DNA from: Shewanella mangrovi | GTDB taxonomy: Bacteria > Pseudomonadota > Gammaproteobacteria > Enterobacterales > Shewanellaceae | DNA length: 64,000 nucleotides | Reading direction: 5' to 3' | Assembly (NCBI RefSeq): GCF_000753795.1 | Contig: NZ_JPEO01000018.1 | Location: 19,776 to 83,775 of the forward strand | The notes under the pieces: model-generated | Seen by the model: only the letters and a program-made list of their open reading frames with translations | What the model was told of the DNA's origin: nothing | The model's database searches: none | Part shown: positions 10,038-20,128 of the stretch, piece after piece | How positions within the stretch are numbered: position 1 is the first letter of the stretch | How the letters are laid out: each line of letters begins with the position of its first letter | Program-made: the position numbers and the translations under genes

Positions 10038-11288
10038 TTAGTTTTTATCCAAGCCGAGCGCGGTTCTTAGTTGTCCAAGTGCATTGAGATCGCCGTGGCG
10101 ACTGGCTACGGCTAACGCTTGCGTTGGTGCATGGATCAGCTTGTTCGTCAGGCGATTCGCCAATTCACGAAGCACTTCCTCTGCATCACCACCCTGCGTT
10201 AATTTATGCAGTGCCCTTTCTAACAGTTCATCTTTGATATCGTTTGAGTGAGTACGATATTCACGAATACTGTCGACAGACTCCAGCGAGCGAATCCACT
10301 CCATAAAGTGGTGTGATTGCTCTTCGGTAATAAGTTCCGCTTGTTCGGCGGCTTCACGGCGTGAAGCCATATTCTGTTCCACGATGCTTTGCAGATCGTC
10401 CACGGTGTACAGATAAGCGTCATCTAAATCGGCGACTTCTGCTTCTATATCCCGAGGTACCGCAATATCAACCAACAACATAGGTTGATGGCGGCGCTGC
10501 TTCAGCGCTTTTTCCACCATGCCTTTACCAAGTATCGGCAGTGGGCTGGCGGTAGAGGATATCACGATATCGGCTTTTGACAGATAGTCTGGGATCTGTT
10601 CGAGCGTAATTGCGCGTGCGTTGAACTCTTCGCACATGGCTTCGGCACGTGAAAGTGTACGGTTTGCCACCACCATAGAGGCCACGCCATTCTCTTTTAA
10701 GTGACGCGCCACTAATTCGATGGTCTCACCCGCACCAATTAGCAATACCTTAGTGTTGCTCAGAGCGGAGAAGATCTGTTTCGCCATCACCACCGCGGCG
10801 AACGCCACCGACACGGCTGCTGAGCCGATTTCGGTTTCGGTGCGGACTTTTTTGGCAACGGAGAAGGTATTCTGGAATAAGCGATCCATGGTCGCGGCCA
10901 CAGTGCCGGACTCTTTCGCTTTGGAAAAGGCTTGCTTAACCTGACCTAAAATCTGTGGCTCACCCAATACCAGCGAATCCAACCCTGATGCTACGCGCAT
11001 CAAATGTTGAACGGCTTTCTGCCCTTCATGCTGATAAAGACAAGGCGCAACATCGTCATGGTTGAGCGCATGATACTGTTCTAACCATTCGACGACATGC
11101 TGAGCATTGTCTGTGTTGCAGTACAGTTCTGTTCTGTTGCAGGTAGACACAATCACTGCTTCGCCACTGCCGGTTTTACCAGCAAGACTTTTCATCGCAT
11201 CGTGAATTCTGTCTGGGGAAAAGGCGACTTTCTCGCGCAAGTCAACAGTGGCAGTTCTGTGGTTAATACCAATTGCTACTAGGCTCAT
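10038..11288 (-). CDS. hemA: Glutamyl-tRNA reductase
   Basis: First committed step of tetrapyrrole synthesis from glutamate: reduces glutamyl-tRNA to glutamate-1-semialdehyde using NADPH. The nucleophile Cys50 lies in [12 protein letters not shown], the NADPH Rossmann segment [17 protein letters not shown] is in the middle, and the dimerisation helix is C-terminal. [12 protein letters not shown] is the usual family N terminus. It heads the minus-strand operon and is divergent from lolB, with about 270 bases of shared upstream DNA. Confidence 0.97.
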   Translation of the reverse strand: MSLVAIGINHRTATVDLREKVAFSPDRIHDAMKSLAGKTGSGEAVIVSTCNRTELYCNTDNAQHVVEWLEQYHALNHDDVAPCLYQHEGQKAVQHLMRVASGLDSLVLGEPQILGQVKQAFSKAKESGTVAATMDRLFQNTFSVAKKVRTETEIGSAAVSVAFAAVVMAKQIFSALSNTKVLLIGAGETIELVARHLKENGVASMVVANRTLSRAEAMCEEFNARAITLEQIPDYLSKADIVISSTASPLPILGKGMVEKALKQRRHQPMLLVDIAVPRDIEAEVADLDDAYLYTVDDLQSIVEQNMASRREAAEQAELITEEQSHHFMEWIRSLESVDSIREYRTHSNDIKDELLERALHKLTQGGDAEEVLRELANRLTNKLIHAPTQALAVASRHGDLNALGQLRTALGLDKN

Positions 11289-11559
11289 CTGACTCGTTCT
11301 GGACTCTTGGCGTCATTCTATGTGTATGCGGTTATTCTACTTAATCGACAAAACTAAAAACAGAATACGCTTAACAAAACCGAATAAAGGTAAAAAAAGT
11401 GTCGTAAGGTCTACTTATCTTGTTTATTTACCAATACTTGTTCAATTTACGCTCAATAACAGCAAACGCTGATAGAGCCGCATTTAGACACATGTTGTCT
11501 CCTAACGCAAAGGGCTCGTATCATAGTAGCCACCAAATGATGAACCGGCGGCGATTAAT

Positions 11560-12204
11560 TTGAAGCGTCTCACAAAATTGGCAACAGCTAATATTCTGCC
11601 TCGCCTCAGCATACTGATGCTGGCCAGCATGATGCTGTTTGGTTGTGGTATTACCCCACCAGCCAACTGGCAACCTACCCAAGTAAACCGCGTTAGCGAA
11701 GCCAAAGCATGGGAGCTGAAGGGTAAAATTGCTGTAAAAACGCCCGAGCAAAAATTTAGTACCAACTTATATTGGTTGCACACGCCACAATCTGAAGAGC
11801 TGCGTCTCACCAGCATGATTGGCTCAACCCTGATGCTGCTAAAATCTGACGTCAACTCAGCCACGCTTGAGCTCGATGGCAAAAGTTATCAAGGCGATAA
11901 CGCCAGTGAGTTGCTGCAACATTTAAGCGGTTGGCAAATTCCGATTAGCCAGTTACCGCAATGGATTGTTGGCTTACCCGGCAACGCCAACATTGTGCAG
12001 CACAACGCTGATGGCTTACCTCAGTTGCTGGTAGACTCACGGCAACTGCCGCCGTGGCACATCAGCTATAAGAGCTGGCAAGCGCTGCAAACCAATACGC
12101 TGCCTCGCCTGCTGACACTGGAACGTGGTCAGCTTTCATTGAAAATACAACTCAATGAATGGCAAGCCTTAACCGAAAAACGTCCGCAAAGGATCTCTCA
12201 ATGA
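11560..12204 (+). CDS. lolB: Outer-membrane lipoprotein receptor LolB
   Basis: Accepts lipoproteins from the periplasmic carrier LolA and inserts them into the outer membrane. A signal sequence ends in a lipobox, MLFGC (Cys at about residue 29), followed by [22 protein letters not shown], which matches the LolB beta-barrel start. TTG 11560 is needed for a full signal peptide; no ATG gives one. The stop overlaps the ispE start as ATGA, the same lolB-ispE-prs order as in E. coli. Confidence 0.9.
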   Translation: MKRLTKLATANILPRLSILMLASMMLFGCGITPPANWQPTQVNRVSEAKAWELKGKIAVKTPEQKFSTNLYWLHTPQSEELRLTSMIGSTLMLLKSDVNSATLELDGKSYQGDNASELLQHLSGWQIPISQLPQWIVGLPGNANIVQHNADGLPQLLVDSRQLPPWHISYKSWQALQTNTLPRLLTLERGQLSLKIQLNEWQALTEKRPQRISQ

Positions 12205-13058
12205 GCGACACCTCAGTATCTTTGGCTTGGCCAGCACCGGCCAAACTTAATCTGTTTTTACACGTCAACGGTCGCCGCGTAGATGGCTATCACGAACTGC
12301 AAACCCTGTTTCAATTTGTCGACTTTGGTGATTGGCTCGATTTTAAAGTCCTCGATAAAGCCGATATCACCCTGCGCAGCAACATCACCATGGACGTCGC
12401 GCCCGCGGACAACTTAATTGTGAAAGCCGCTAAAGCACTGCAACAAGCGAGCAACTGTGCCAAAGGCGCTGAAATCTGGCTCGACAAACAACTGCCGATG
12501 GGCGGCGGGTTGGGCGGCGGTTCATCTGATGCCGCGACCACGCTGGTAGCGCTCAACGCCTTGTGGCAGTGCGGCTTGTCGGTTGATGAACTCGCAGCGC
12601 TTGGACTCAAGCTCGGTGCCGATGTACCGGTGTTTATTCGTGGTCAGGCCGCGTTTGCCGAAGGTGTGGGTGAAAAGCTACAGCCTGTCGATTTAGATGA
12701 ACACTGGTATGTGGTCATCGCCCCCGATGCGCATGTTTCCACTGCCGAGGTTTTTCAACATCCAGATCTACCAAGGGATACACCCAAGCTGCAATTGTGT
12801 GATTTATTGTCCTCGGAATGGAAAAATGACTGCCAAAAATTGGTCACAGAGCAGTTTTCCCAAGTTGCCAATGCGCTCGCGTGGCTGATAGAATATGCGC
12901 CGTCAAGAATGACCGGTACCGGAGCTTGTGTATTTGGTCAGTTTGACAACGAGCAGCAAGCGCGAAGCTGTTTTAAGCAAATGCCATCCACCCTGCGTGG
13001 ATTTGTTGCCCAGGGGGTGAATCGCTCCCCGTTAATGAGCCGCTTAAGCGAACTCTGA
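12201..13058 (+). CDS. ispE: 4-diphosphocytidyl-2-C-methyl-D-erythritol kinase
   Basis: GHMP kinase of the MEP isoprenoid pathway. It phosphorylates CDP-methylerythritol at the 2-position. The ATP loop [14 protein letters not shown] is at 99-112, the N-terminal [17 protein letters not shown] carries the conserved Lys15, and [12 protein letters not shown] is the third GHMP motif. ATG 12201 overlaps the lolB stop and has AAGGA upstream. Length 285. Confidence 0.96.
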   Translation: MSDTSVSLAWPAPAKLNLFLHVNGRRVDGYHELQTLFQFVDFGDWLDFKVLDKADITLRSNITMDVAPADNLIVKAAKALQQASNCAKGAEIWLDKQLPMGGGLGGGSSDAATTLVALNALWQCGLSVDELAALGLKLGADVPVFIRGQAAFAEGVGEKLQPVDLDEHWYVVIAPDAHVSTAEVFQHPDLPRDTPKLQLCDLLSSEWKNDCQKLVTEQFSQVANALAWLIEYAPSRMTGTGACVFGQFDNEQQARSCFKQMPSTLRGFVAQGVNRSPLMSRLSEL

Positions 13059-13135
13059 AGCGATTCCTCCAGGGATAAAGCGCGTCACTTTATCCCCACC
13101 GTTCTTATACAAAGCAAACGCCCGAGGTTCCTAAA

Positions 13136-14083
13136 GTGCCCGACATTAAGCTCTTTGCTGGGAATGCCACCCCCAGTCTCGCCAAGAAGATCGCAGATCG
13201 TCTTTTTTGTAAGCTTGGAGACGCCACGGTTGGCCGTTTCAGCGATGGTGAAATCAGCGTACAGATTAATGAAAATGTACGTGGTGCGGATGTGTTCATT
13301 ATCCAATCCACCTGTGCTCCTACCAACGACAACCTGATGGAACTGGTTGTCATGGTTGATGCTCTGCGTCGTGCTTCGGCAGGTCGTATCACCGCCGTAA
13401 TCCCTTACTTTGGTTATGCCCGTCAGGACCGTCGCGTGCGTAGTGCTCGTGTACCTATCACTGCAAAAGTAGTGGCAGACTTTCTGTCTAGCGTAGGTGT
13501 TGACCGCGTACTGACCTGTGACCTGCACGCCGAACAGATCCAAGGTTTCTTTGATGTACCGGTAGATAACGTGTTTGGTAGCCCAGTATTGCTGGAACAC
13601 ATGTTGTCGAAGAAATTTGAAAACCCAGTGGTTGTTTCTCCAGACATTGGCGGTGTGGTTCGCGCCCGTGCCGTTGCTAAACTGATGGATGATTCAGATC
13701 TGGCCATTATCGACAAGCGTCGCCCACAAGCCAACGTTGCCCAAGTGATGCACATCATCGGTGATGTTGAAGGCCGCGACTGTATCATCGTCGATGATAT
13801 GATCGATACCGGTGGCACGCTGTGTAAAGCCGCTGAAGCCCTGAAAGCACATGGCGCTAACCGCGTGTTTGCTTACGCAACTCACCCTGTGTTCTCTGGT
13901 AACGCACCAACCAACATCAAAGAATCAATGATTGACGAAGTGATCATCACTGACACCATTCCATTGAGCCCTGAGATGCAAGCTTCTGGTCGCGTCACTC
14001 AATTGACCATGTCTGGCGTACTGGCAGAAGCCATTCGTCGCGTGAGCAACGAAGAGTCAATCTCAGCGATGTTCCATCAATAA
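13136..14083 (+). CDS. prs: Ribose-phosphate pyrophosphokinase
   Basis: Makes PRPP from ribose 5-phosphate and ATP, feeding nucleotide, histidine, tryptophan and NAD synthesis. It begins [12 protein letters not shown] from a GTG start, as in E. coli prs. The ATP-binding region FGYARQDRR and the PRPP loop [11 protein letters not shown] near residue 220 are intact. Length 315. A strong terminator follows. It is probably co-transcribed with lolB and ispE, though the 77-base gap could hold its own promoter. Confidence 0.97.
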   Translation: MPDIKLFAGNATPSLAKKIADRLFCKLGDATVGRFSDGEISVQINENVRGADVFIIQSTCAPTNDNLMELVVMVDALRRASAGRITAVIPYFGYARQDRRVRSARVPITAKVVADFLSSVGVDRVLTCDLHAEQIQGFFDVPVDNVFGSPVLLEHMLSKKFENPVVVSPDIGGVVRARAVAKLMDDSDLAIIDKRRPQANVAQVMHIIGDVEGRDCIIVDDMIDTGGTLCKAAEALKAHGANRVFAYATHPVFSGNAPTNIKESMIDEVIITDTIPLSPEMQASGRVTQLTMSGVLAEAIRRVSNEESISAMFHQ

Positions 14084-14102
14084 GCGCTTGCTTGATTGAG
14101 AT

Positions 14103-14130
14103 AAAAAACGCACCCAAGGGTGCGTTTTTT
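14103..14130. terminator. Terminator downstream of prs
   Basis: A stem ACGCACCC with GGGTGCGT around a two-base AA loop, extended by A-run/T-run pairs and followed by TTTTTT on the plus strand. It ends prs and, by symmetry, could also end the minus-strand gene whose stop is at 14141. Confidence 0.88.
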
Positions 14131-14140
14131 ATTGTTAAGT

Positions 14141-14938
14141 CTACTCGATTAGAGCAAATTCATAGGTTCCTTTGGGAATATATTCAGCACAGCAAGAACT
14201 GCATTTGAATGTCTCAAGCTTTCTTATTGTCGACTCATGTATAGCAATTTCACTGTGGCATCGTTGACATTCAATATCGAAAATATCACAACTTAAGTTT
14301 ATCTCCTGGCTTTGCTCATTCACTGTAACTTTTAATAAAGCCCCACAGTTATAATTGCTACATTTACAAATATCCCCATTGCGTAGATTTTGTAATGAGA
14401 ATGCAATATCTTGCTCACATAAAGGGCAACGACTCAAACTTAACCCTCTGAAATTGATTACAATATTACCTTTAACGTACTCCTCTAACTGTTCAGCAAT
14501 TTCTAGAACAGATTCCTTTATGCTCTTTGAGTTAGAAGAGCCTACTTTCTTAGGTTCAACCAGATGCAAAAAATTACCTAACTTGTTGTAACTTTTATTT
14601 AGCCATCTCACCGGAGGCAATTTCTGCTGACCTAATAACAACCACCCATCTTTTGGAGGTTCTATTGAATTCGATAAATTAACTTCAATGGAGCAATCTG
14701 TGGCTGTCAGTCGGTCAAACTCGACTAACATTTTTAATGCTTTATTTGGTTGCCAAGTTTCAACAATAGTGTTCGGCAACTCATCGATACCATGAAGAAG
14801 CTTTTGATAAACTATTGCCTCGATACAAAATCTAAGTTCTAAGCAAGCATATACATGTTCGCTTTTGTTACTAGAACTAAGAAGGTCTAATGCCCGCCGC
14901 AGATGTTCTTCTTTGTTGTAAATATTAAAGACTGACAT
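14141..14938 (-). CDS. Uncharacterised protein with two C-terminal zinc-ribbon-like motifs
   Basis: A 265-residue soluble protein that I do not recognise. The N-terminal 160 residues are helical and acidic. The C-terminal third holds paired cysteines: C171-x2-C174 with C191/C193 and C198, then C224-x2-C227 with C246-x2-C249/C250, suggesting two zinc ribbons. ATG 14938 follows AAGGGGGAAG, an unusually strong Shine-Dalgarno. The gene is AT-richer than its neighbours and stands alone between prs and the tRNA cluster, a usual site for acquired genes. A nucleic-acid or regulatory role is only a guess. Confidence 0.75.
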   Translation of the reverse strand: MSVFNIYNKEEHLRRALDLLSSSNKSEHVYACLELRFCIEAIVYQKLLHGIDELPNTIVETWQPNKALKMLVEFDRLTATDCSIEVNLSNSIEPPKDGWLLLGQQKLPPVRWLNKSYNKLGNFLHLVEPKKVGSSNSKSIKESVLEIAEQLEEYVKGNIVINFRGLSLSRCPLCEQDIAFSLQNLRNGDICKCSNYNCGALLKVTVNEQSQEINLSCDIFDIECQRCHSEIAIHESTIRKLETFKCSSCCAEYIPKGTYEFALIE

Positions 14939-14968
14939 AGCTTCCCCCTTAGAAAATATCCACAGCAT

Positions 14969-15693
14969 AATACAAAGTTTCAGCTATCCACTATTAGTAC
15001 ATACACATTGCTCGACTATTCGAAGAGATACTTACCAAATACCATCGTTATATGATCGAATAAACTTCTTTGGACGGTATTGTGCGCCTAAATTTGTTAG
15101 ATCCTAGATTTTTAGCAAAACGGTCTTCGATGACAATAAATATGAACATTCTCGTAGTCTGAATATTCAGGCAGCACCAATTCCCCTTCGGCGCGGCGAA
15201 GGAGCGTTGGGCAACCATTGAGCAATCGAGACATTCGCCGTTCTCGCACATCCTTGTGCTCCACGGCATTAGTACATCCTGTACGTCGATATCTCGAAGC
15301 GATGGTGAGCGAGGGCCCGCGAATCAGAGCGATTTGCGAAAATGGCAAACCAGAAGCACCGTAGCGTTTCGCGATATGGGGCGTCCTCGGGTTTCCAAAG
15401 GGCGAGGGGCGAGGGACGAGCATCGCCCTTTGGCTCAGGTGTGGAACGAGTAGTTCCACAACTTTCCAAAGCGCAGCTTTGTATGGCGCTAGCCATCAAG
15501 CTTTCGCAACCGCAGTTTGCAATCACGCAGTGATAAATCTTGCCAAGCGCAGCTCGCAATGGCTGTAAGCCATAAAAGCAATCACGTAGCGATAAATCAT
15601 GGCAGCGCTAAAAGTACAAAACGCAGATACACGAAAACCGCGTCATCAAACTCAGAACTAAAACTAAATGGGAATTTAAACAAGAAGAGAAAA
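14969..15693. other. Gene-free stretch between the zinc-ribbon gene and the tRNA cluster
   Basis: No convincing gene. Short frames run on both strands, but they lack start signals and family resemblance. The left third is AT-rich. The right two-thirds is GC-richer and dominated by short inverted repeats, listed separately. It lies downstream of the last tRNA gene on the minus strand, where the tRNA transcript would end, although no classical terminator is visible. Confidence 0.6.
15395..15608. repeat. String of small hairpins in two degenerate units
   Basis: Successive inverted repeats: CCAAAGGGCGA/TCGCCCTTTGG (15395-15405 with 15423-15433), GTGGAAC/GTTCCAC (15441-15459), CAAAG/CTTTG (15467-15481), ATGGC/GCCAT (15483-15496), ATCAC/GTGAT (15522-15534), ATGGC/GCCAT again (15559-15573) and ATCACGTAGCGAT (15581-15593). 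The order AAGCGCAGCT, ATGGC-GCCAT, ATCACG-AG-GATAAATC occurs twice (about 15468-15538 and 15545-15597), so it is a degenerate tandem repeat. It looks like a dispersed intergenic repeat, but I cannot confirm other copies from this window. Confidence 0.65.
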
Positions 15694-15768
15694 TGGCTGG
15701 GGTACCTGGATTCGAACCAGGGTATGCCGGTATCAAAAACCGGTGCCTTACCGCTTGGCGATACCCCA
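15694..15768 (-). tRNA. tRNA-Gln (anticodon UUG), copy 3 in transcript order
   Basis: Folds as a 75-nt tRNA with encoded CCA. The acceptor TGGGGTA pairs with TACCCCA and the discriminator is G. The anticodon loop TTTTGAT holds TTG, which reads CAA/CAG. The T arm is CTGGTTCGAATCCAG. It is identical to the other two Gln genes here and is the last tRNA of the minus-strand cluster. Confidence 0.97.
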
Positions 15769-15882
15769 CCTGAAATTTCGGGTTAAACAGAAGTGCAAAC
15801 TGCTTTGTTTTGCTGCCGAACAATGTGTTCGGTGTTTAACCTTAGGTTTTCACTGTGATGTGAAAAACCAAAATCACATAAA

Positions 15883-15959
15883 TGGTAGCTATGACGGGAT
15901 TTGAACCTGTGACCCCAGCATTATGAGTGCTGTGCTCTAACCAACTGAGCTACATAGCC
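15883..15959 (-). tRNA. Elongator tRNA-Met (anticodon CAU), second copy
   Basis: A 77-nt tRNA with encoded CCA. The anticodon loop CTCATAA holds CAT, with stem AGCAC/TGCTG and D arm TAGCTCAGTTGGTTAGAGC, which matches elongator rather than initiator tRNA-Met. The acceptor GGCTATG/CATAGCT has a terminal G1-U72 wobble. It differs from the other Met gene by compensated acceptor changes and one T-arm base. Confidence 0.95.
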
Positions 15960-15964
15960 ACGGA

Positions 15965-16039
15965 TGGCTGGGGTACCTGGATTCGAACCAGGGTATGCCG
16001 GTATCAAAAACCGGTGCCTTACCGCTTGGCGATACCCCA
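15965..16039 (-). tRNA. tRNA-Gln (anticodon UUG), copy 2
   Basis: Same 75 bases as the other two tRNA-Gln genes: acceptor TGGGGTA/TACCCCA, anticodon TTG, encoded CCA. It lies 5 bases from the downstream Met gene, consistent with processing from one precursor. Confidence 0.97.
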
Positions 16040-16067
16040 CCTGTGATTTATGTGCATCCGGGAGAAA

Positions 16068-16142
16068 TGGCTGGGGTACCTGGATTCGAACCAGGGTATG
16101 CCGGTATCAAAAACCGGTGCCTTACCGCTTGGCGATACCCCA
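16068..16142 (-). tRNA. tRNA-Gln (anticodon UUG), copy 1
   Basis: Same 75-base sequence as the other tRNA-Gln copies, CCA encoded. It follows tRNA-Leu in the transcript. No CUG-anticodon Gln tRNA is present in this cluster, unlike E. coli, where the corresponding operon also carries glnV/glnX. Confidence 0.97.
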
Positions 16143-16175
16143 CCAACTTTTCAAAGTTTAGCTCATCATTCGAAA

Positions 16176-16260
<85 letters not shown>

Positions 16261-16287
16261 ATCGAGATGATGACATCCAGTAAAGGA

Positions 16288-16364
16288 TGGTAGCAATGGC
16301 GGGATTTGAACCTGCGACCCCAGCATTATGAGTGCTGTGCTCTAACCAACTGAGCTACATTGCC
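16288..16364 (-). tRNA. Elongator tRNA-Met (anticodon CAU), first copy
   Basis: First tRNA of the cluster. 77 nt, anticodon CAT in loop CTCATAA, encoded CCA. The acceptor GGCAATG/CATTGCT again ends in a G1-U72 wobble. The T arm GCAGGTTCAAATCCCGC differs slightly from the second Met copy. Confidence 0.95.
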
Positions 16365-16404
16365 ACAAAAACTTTTTCGTCTCTCTCCCGAGAGAACGGG
16401 GCGT

Positions 16405-16433
16405 ATTATGCTTATTCGTCCCAGACAGGTCAA
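16405..16433 (-). promoter_or_regulatory. Sigma-70 promoter of the tRNA operon with GC-rich discriminator
   Basis: On the minus strand the -35 is TTGACC (16433-16428), then 17 bases, then the -10 CATAAT (16410-16405). It is followed by ACGCCCCG, a GC-rich discriminator typical of stringently controlled stable-RNA promoters. It lies about 40 bases upstream of the first tRNA-Met. Confidence 0.82.
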
Positions 16434-16519
16434 CAGCTTTTTTAGTGAGAATCACAGCTTTAACACTGTTCGCCTATAAACTCACCAAACTGAGTAACCA
16501 TTGTGCAAACAAGCGTAAA

Positions 16520-16543
16520 ATCAGCGGTTAAAACACCGCTGAT
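16520..16543 (-). terminator. Terminator downstream of ychF
   Basis: A 9-bp stem ATCAGCGGT/ACCGCTGAT with a six-base loop. On the minus strand it is followed by TTTTA. It lies just after the ychF stop and ahead of the tRNA promoter, so it would insulate the tRNA operon from read-through. Confidence 0.7.
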
Positions 16544-16557
16544 CCTGCAATACGCCA

Positions 16558-17649
16558 TTAAACGTTAAACAAAAAATGCATGACATCGCCGTCTTTGACG
16601 ATATAAGTTTTACCTTCAACACGCAACTTACCAGCTTCTTTGGCGCCGTTCTCGCCTTTGTACTGCACGAAATCATCATATGACATCACTTGCGCACGAA
16701 TAAAGCCGCGTTCGAAGTCAGTATGGATTTTACCCGCCGCTTGTGGCGCTGTGGCACCGACAGATACGGTCCAAGCGCGCACTTCTTTTACACCCGCGGT
16801 GAAGTAAGTTTGCAGATTCAGCAAGTCATAACCTGCACGAATTACGCGATCCAGACCTGGCTCATCCAAACCGAGATCCGCCATGAACTCGTCACGCTCT
16901 TCGGCATCCATCTCTGCCAATTCAGATTCAATGGCGGCACACACAGGCACTACAACTGCATTCTCTTCTGCCGCAATGGCGCGCACAGTGTCGAGGTGTG
17001 GATTGTTCTCAAAACCATCTTCCGACACGTTAGCAATGTACATAGTGGGCTTGAGGGTCAAGAAGTTCAAGTAAGCAACTGCTTCCAACTCTTCTTTAGT
17101 TAAATCCAGTGTGCGCAGCATTTTGCCTTCGTCGAGTACTGGTTTCAGTTTTTCCAATACTTCCACTTCAAACTTGGCGTCTTTGTCGCCGCCTTTAGCG
17201 CGCTTTTGCTGACGCGTGATTGCACGCTCACAGCTGTCCAAGTCAGCCAGCGCCAACTCAGTGTTGATCACTTCGATATCAGAAGCTGGGTTTACTTTGT
17301 TCGCCACGTGCACAATGTTGTCGTTTTCAAAGCAACGCACGACGTGACCGATAGCATCGGTTTCGCGGATGTTCGCCAGGAATTTGTTCCCCAGACCTTC
17401 ACCTTTAGATGCGCCCGCGACCAAACCGGCAATGTCCACAAACTCCATGGTGGTTGGCAGTACACGTTCTGGGTTCACAATCGCAGCTAACACATCTAGA
17501 CGTGGATCGGGTACAGGAACCACACCCGTGTTTGGTTCAATGGTACAGAAAGGAAAGTTGGCTGCTTCAATGCCCGCTTTAGTTAACGCGTTGAACAGAG
17601 TCGATTTACCGACGTTTGGCAAACCCACGATGCCGCATTTAAAACCCAT
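16558..17649 (-). CDS. ychF: Redox-responsive P-loop NTPase YchF (Obg family)
   Basis: Obg-related nucleotide-binding protein that prefers ATP and binds the ribosome; linked to oxidative-stress control in E. coli. The P-loop [12 protein letters not shown] is at about residues 12-23, the switch region has [17 protein letters not shown], and the C-terminal TGS-like part ends in [23 protein letters not shown]. Length 363 is standard. It follows pth in the same direction with a 53-base gap, the usual pth-ychF pairing. Confidence 0.96.
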   Translation of the reverse strand: MGFKCGIVGLPNVGKSTLFNALTKAGIEAANFPFCTIEPNTGVVPVPDPRLDVLAAIVNPERVLPTTMEFVDIAGLVAGASKGEGLGNKFLANIRETDAIGHVVRCFENDNIVHVANKVNPASDIEVINTELALADLDSCERAITRQQKRAKGGDKDAKFEVEVLEKLKPVLDEGKMLRTLDLTKEELEAVAYLNFLTLKPTMYIANVSEDGFENNPHLDTVRAIAAEENAVVVPVCAAIESELAEMDAEERDEFMADLGLDEPGLDRVIRAGYDLLNLQTYFTAGVKEVRAWTVSVGATAPQAAGKIHTDFERGFIRAQVMSYDDFVQYKGENGAKEAGKLRVEGKTYIVKDGDVMHFLFNV

Positions 17650-17702
17650 GTTAATTACCCTTTATCAATCAAATACCGGTTGCTAACCAACCGGTCAAAA
17701 AA

Positions 17703-18290
17703 TTATTGTGCCTTGAACGCATGTAAGCGATTCATGGCCTTAGTTAAATCATCTGTCAGCAAAATATCGGTGGCGCGTACCGCTTCATCAATGGTCGCTT
17801 CAATCAGCTGTTGTTCCGATTGTGGCGCCTTTCCTAGTACGTAACCACTCACCTTGCTCTTATCACCGGGATGGCCGATACCTAAGCGCAAACGATAGAA
17901 ATCTTTGCTATTGCCCATTTTGGCAATGATATCTTTCAAACCATTGTGGCCGCCGTGGCCACCACCAAGTTTGAATTTAGCGACCCCAGGCGGCATATCC
18001 AATTCATCATGCGCCACCAACATCTGTTGTGGCTCAATTTTGAAGAAGTTGGCGAGCGCTGATACCGCCTTACCACTCAAATTCATAAAGGTAGTAGGCA
18101 CTAACAAACGCACATCTCGTCCTTTGACGGTAAGACGTGCGGTTAAGCCAAAATATTTGCTGTCTGGCATCAGCGTAGCACCATAGTGACGTGCAAGCTG
18201 CTCAACATACCAAACTCCGGCATTGTGGCGCGTGTGTTCATATTCGGCGCCGGGATTTCCTAATCCGACAATCAGCTTAATATCTGTCAT
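17703..18290 (-). CDS. pth: Peptidyl-tRNA hydrolase
   Basis: Releases peptides from peptidyl-tRNA dropped by the ribosome. [25 protein letters not shown] contains the conserved GLGNPG (9-14) and the catalytic His22. FMNLSG and [11 protein letters not shown] are further active-site segments. ATG 18290 gives 195 residues, close to the E. coli length; an ATG ten codons upstream is in frame but adds residues without family resemblance. Confidence 0.95.
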   Translation of the reverse strand: MTDIKLIVGLGNPGAEYEHTRHNAGVWYVEQLARHYGATLMPDSKYFGLTARLTVKGRDVRLLVPTTFMNLSGKAVSALANFFKIEPQQMLVAHDELDMPPGVAKFKLGGGHGGHNGLKDIIAKMGNSKDFYRLRLGIGHPGDKSKVSGYVLGKAPQSEQQLIEATIDEAVRATDILLTDDLTKAMNRLHAFKAQ

Positions 18291-18330
18291 GGAATTTGTA
18301 TCATCACTGCTGGGCATCAAAACCTAATAA

Positions 18331-18362
18331 AAAATGCCGCGAATTGAAAAACGCGGCATTTT
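18331..18362 (-). terminator. Terminator between ubiF and pth
   Basis: An 11-bp stem AAAATGCCGCG/CGCGGCATTTT around a ten-base loop. On the minus strand the stem is followed by TT and A/T-rich sequence. It should end the ubiF transcript and gives pth-ychF a separate start. Confidence 0.75.
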
Positions 18363-18403
18363 AACACTCTAATCAAAAGAACAACAAATCATCGCTGCGG
18401 CGA

Positions 18404-19591
18404 TTATGCCAGCCCCAGCGCATATTTCAGCACTTTTTGTTTAACCGGATTATTAAAGTTAGCCAACTTTAAACCGACATTACGCGCCAGTTTTAACGGC
18501 AGCACATCATTACTAAAGCCAGCGTAGAACAGATCCATGCCGGTCATCATCAGTTGATTGTCGAACCAGCGCTTGTGCTGGTACTGCTGCAAAGTGGGTT
18601 TATCCCACCAGCGCTGCGCTGTTTTTTGCGCACTGGCGATAACGTCGATTAAGGCATCAACATCTTTAAAACCTAGGTTAACGCCCTGCCCAGCCAACGG
18701 ATTAATGGTATGCGCTGCGTCACCGAGGATAACTAAGTTGTCCTTGTAATATTGTTTAGCGTGGCGTCGCGTTAACGGAAAGCTACCACTGTCGACCACC
18801 TCAAAATTTCTATCAAGCCGTGCTGGGAAGTGCTTATCAATGGCCTGCTTAAGTTGTTTATGATTCAGTTGTCTAAGATCGCTGATGGTTTGCGCATCGT
18901 CATACCAGACTAATGACGCATTTTTCCCAGGCAGAGGTAATAACGAGCGCGGACCGTTGGGCGTAAACTGCTGCCAGGTGACATCTTGTTGGTCACATTC
19001 GGTCGCAATATTGATCAGCATGCAGGATTGACGGTAATCCCAGCCGGTCACGCCAATACCAGCCCATTGACGCACCATAGAGTTCGCCCCGTCAGCGCCA
19101 ACCAACAGATGGGCGTCAAGCACACTGCCGTTATCTAAACTGATCTCAATGCCGTTGCAGGCTCGCACGAGCCGCGCCACACGCGCGGGACAATAGCAGT
19201 GCAAATTGTCGTATTGGGCAAATTGCTGCCACAATGCCAATTGCACCAAACGGTTTTCAACGATATGACCAAGGTGCGACATTTTCAGTTGTTCGGCGGC
19301 AAACTGGGTAATAAAGCCATCCATTTCCCACGTTTCTAGACCGCGATATGCCACACTACGCATCTGCCATAAAGCATCGAGAGCCCCTAATCGTGCCAGC
19401 AGGTTTTCTGATGCCACGCTAATTGCAGAGACGCGCACATCTATGGGTTGCTCAGCCGCATAAGGTTGTGGCTGATGCGATTCGACCACGGCGACTGACA
19501 AGCCTAACTGAGCTAAACCGATAGCCGCAGCAGCGCCGACCATGCCACCACCAATAATCACAATGTCGTGCTGAAAATGTTGTTTTGTCAC
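18404..19591 (-). CDS. ubiF: UbiF/UbiH/VisC-family FAD-dependent ubiquinone-ring hydroxylase
   Basis: Flavoprotein monooxygenase of aerobic ubiquinone synthesis. The FAD Rossmann motif GGGMVG is at 14-19, the second FAD motif VGADGANSMVR is in the middle, and the third is ILGDAAHTINPLAGQGVNLGFKD. The choice of ubiF (5-demethoxyubiquinol hydroxylase) over its paralogues rests on position next to miaB and the tRNA-Gln/Met cluster, as in E. coli. Length 395. It is divergent from the small exported protein gene that precedes miaB. Confidence 0.85.
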   Translation of the reverse strand: MTKQHFQHDIVIIGGGMVGAAAAIGLAQLGLSVAVVESHQPQPYAAEQPIDVRVSAISVASENLLARLGALDALWQMRSVAYRGLETWEMDGFITQFAAEQLKMSHLGHIVENRLVQLALWQQFAQYDNLHCYCPARVARLVRACNGIEISLDNGSVLDAHLLVGADGANSMVRQWAGIGVTGWDYRQSCMLINIATECDQQDVTWQQFTPNGPRSLLPLPGKNASLVWYDDAQTISDLRQLNHKQLKQAIDKHFPARLDRNFEVVDSGSFPLTRRHAKQYYKDNLVILGDAAHTINPLAGQGVNLGFKDVDALIDVIASAQKTAQRWWDKPTLQQYQHKRWFDNQLMMTGMDLFYAGFSNDVLPLKLARNVGLKLANFNNPVKQKVLKYALGLA

Positions 19592-19798
19592 ACTAGATTT
19601 CCTGAAAAATTATCAAACGACTTCCCGTTGCGGCCACTGAGCAGCATCAGTCTGAGTAAACTTTATGAGACGTATTATCGATAAAAACTGCAATGTGATT
19701 CGCAACCTTTTAAACCATTCACCCAAGTGTCAGCGTCATATTGGTTGTACCTGATACGTGCATTACAGGGCTTCACACTCATGACAGAGGAGAACGCC

Positions 19799-20128
19799 AT
19801 GGCTACTCGAATTAAATCGTTTTATGTTGCAGCTTTTGTGGGCGCTAGCGCCTTAATATCATCGTCACTTTGGGCAGCAACGCCAAAAGGTGAAATGGAA
19901 GTGATTACTGTAACCTACCAAGCATCGCTGCATTATGCCGTAAATCAACATTTGACTGAAAGCATTAGTGGTTTTCATGCGGCGCGTCAGCAATTAATTG
20001 TCGACGACGCTCGCCTGCAGACACAGCAAATGGCCCAGAGCTTCCACGAAGATACCCTCCAGCCTATCGATATTGCCGCTAACCTTTCGCTGCCTACTCA
20101 TCTCGATAATGACGATGTACATCACTAG
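19799..20128 (+). CDS. Small exported protein of unknown function
   Basis: A 109-residue protein with a clear Sec signal: MATRIKSFYVAAFVGASALISSSLWA, with cleavage expected after LWA (residue 26). The mature part is short and polar, without cysteines, and contains HYAVNQHLTESISGFHAARQ. ATG 19799 directly follows GAGGAGAA, a strong Shine-Dalgarno; longer frames upstream lack one. I do not recognise the family. It is transcribed toward miaB but is probably independent. Confidence 0.78.
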   Translation: MATRIKSFYVAAFVGASALISSSLWAATPKGEMEVITVTYQASLHYAVNQHLTESISGFHAARQQLIVDDARLQTQQMAQSFHEDTLQPIDIAANLSLPTHLDNDDVHH

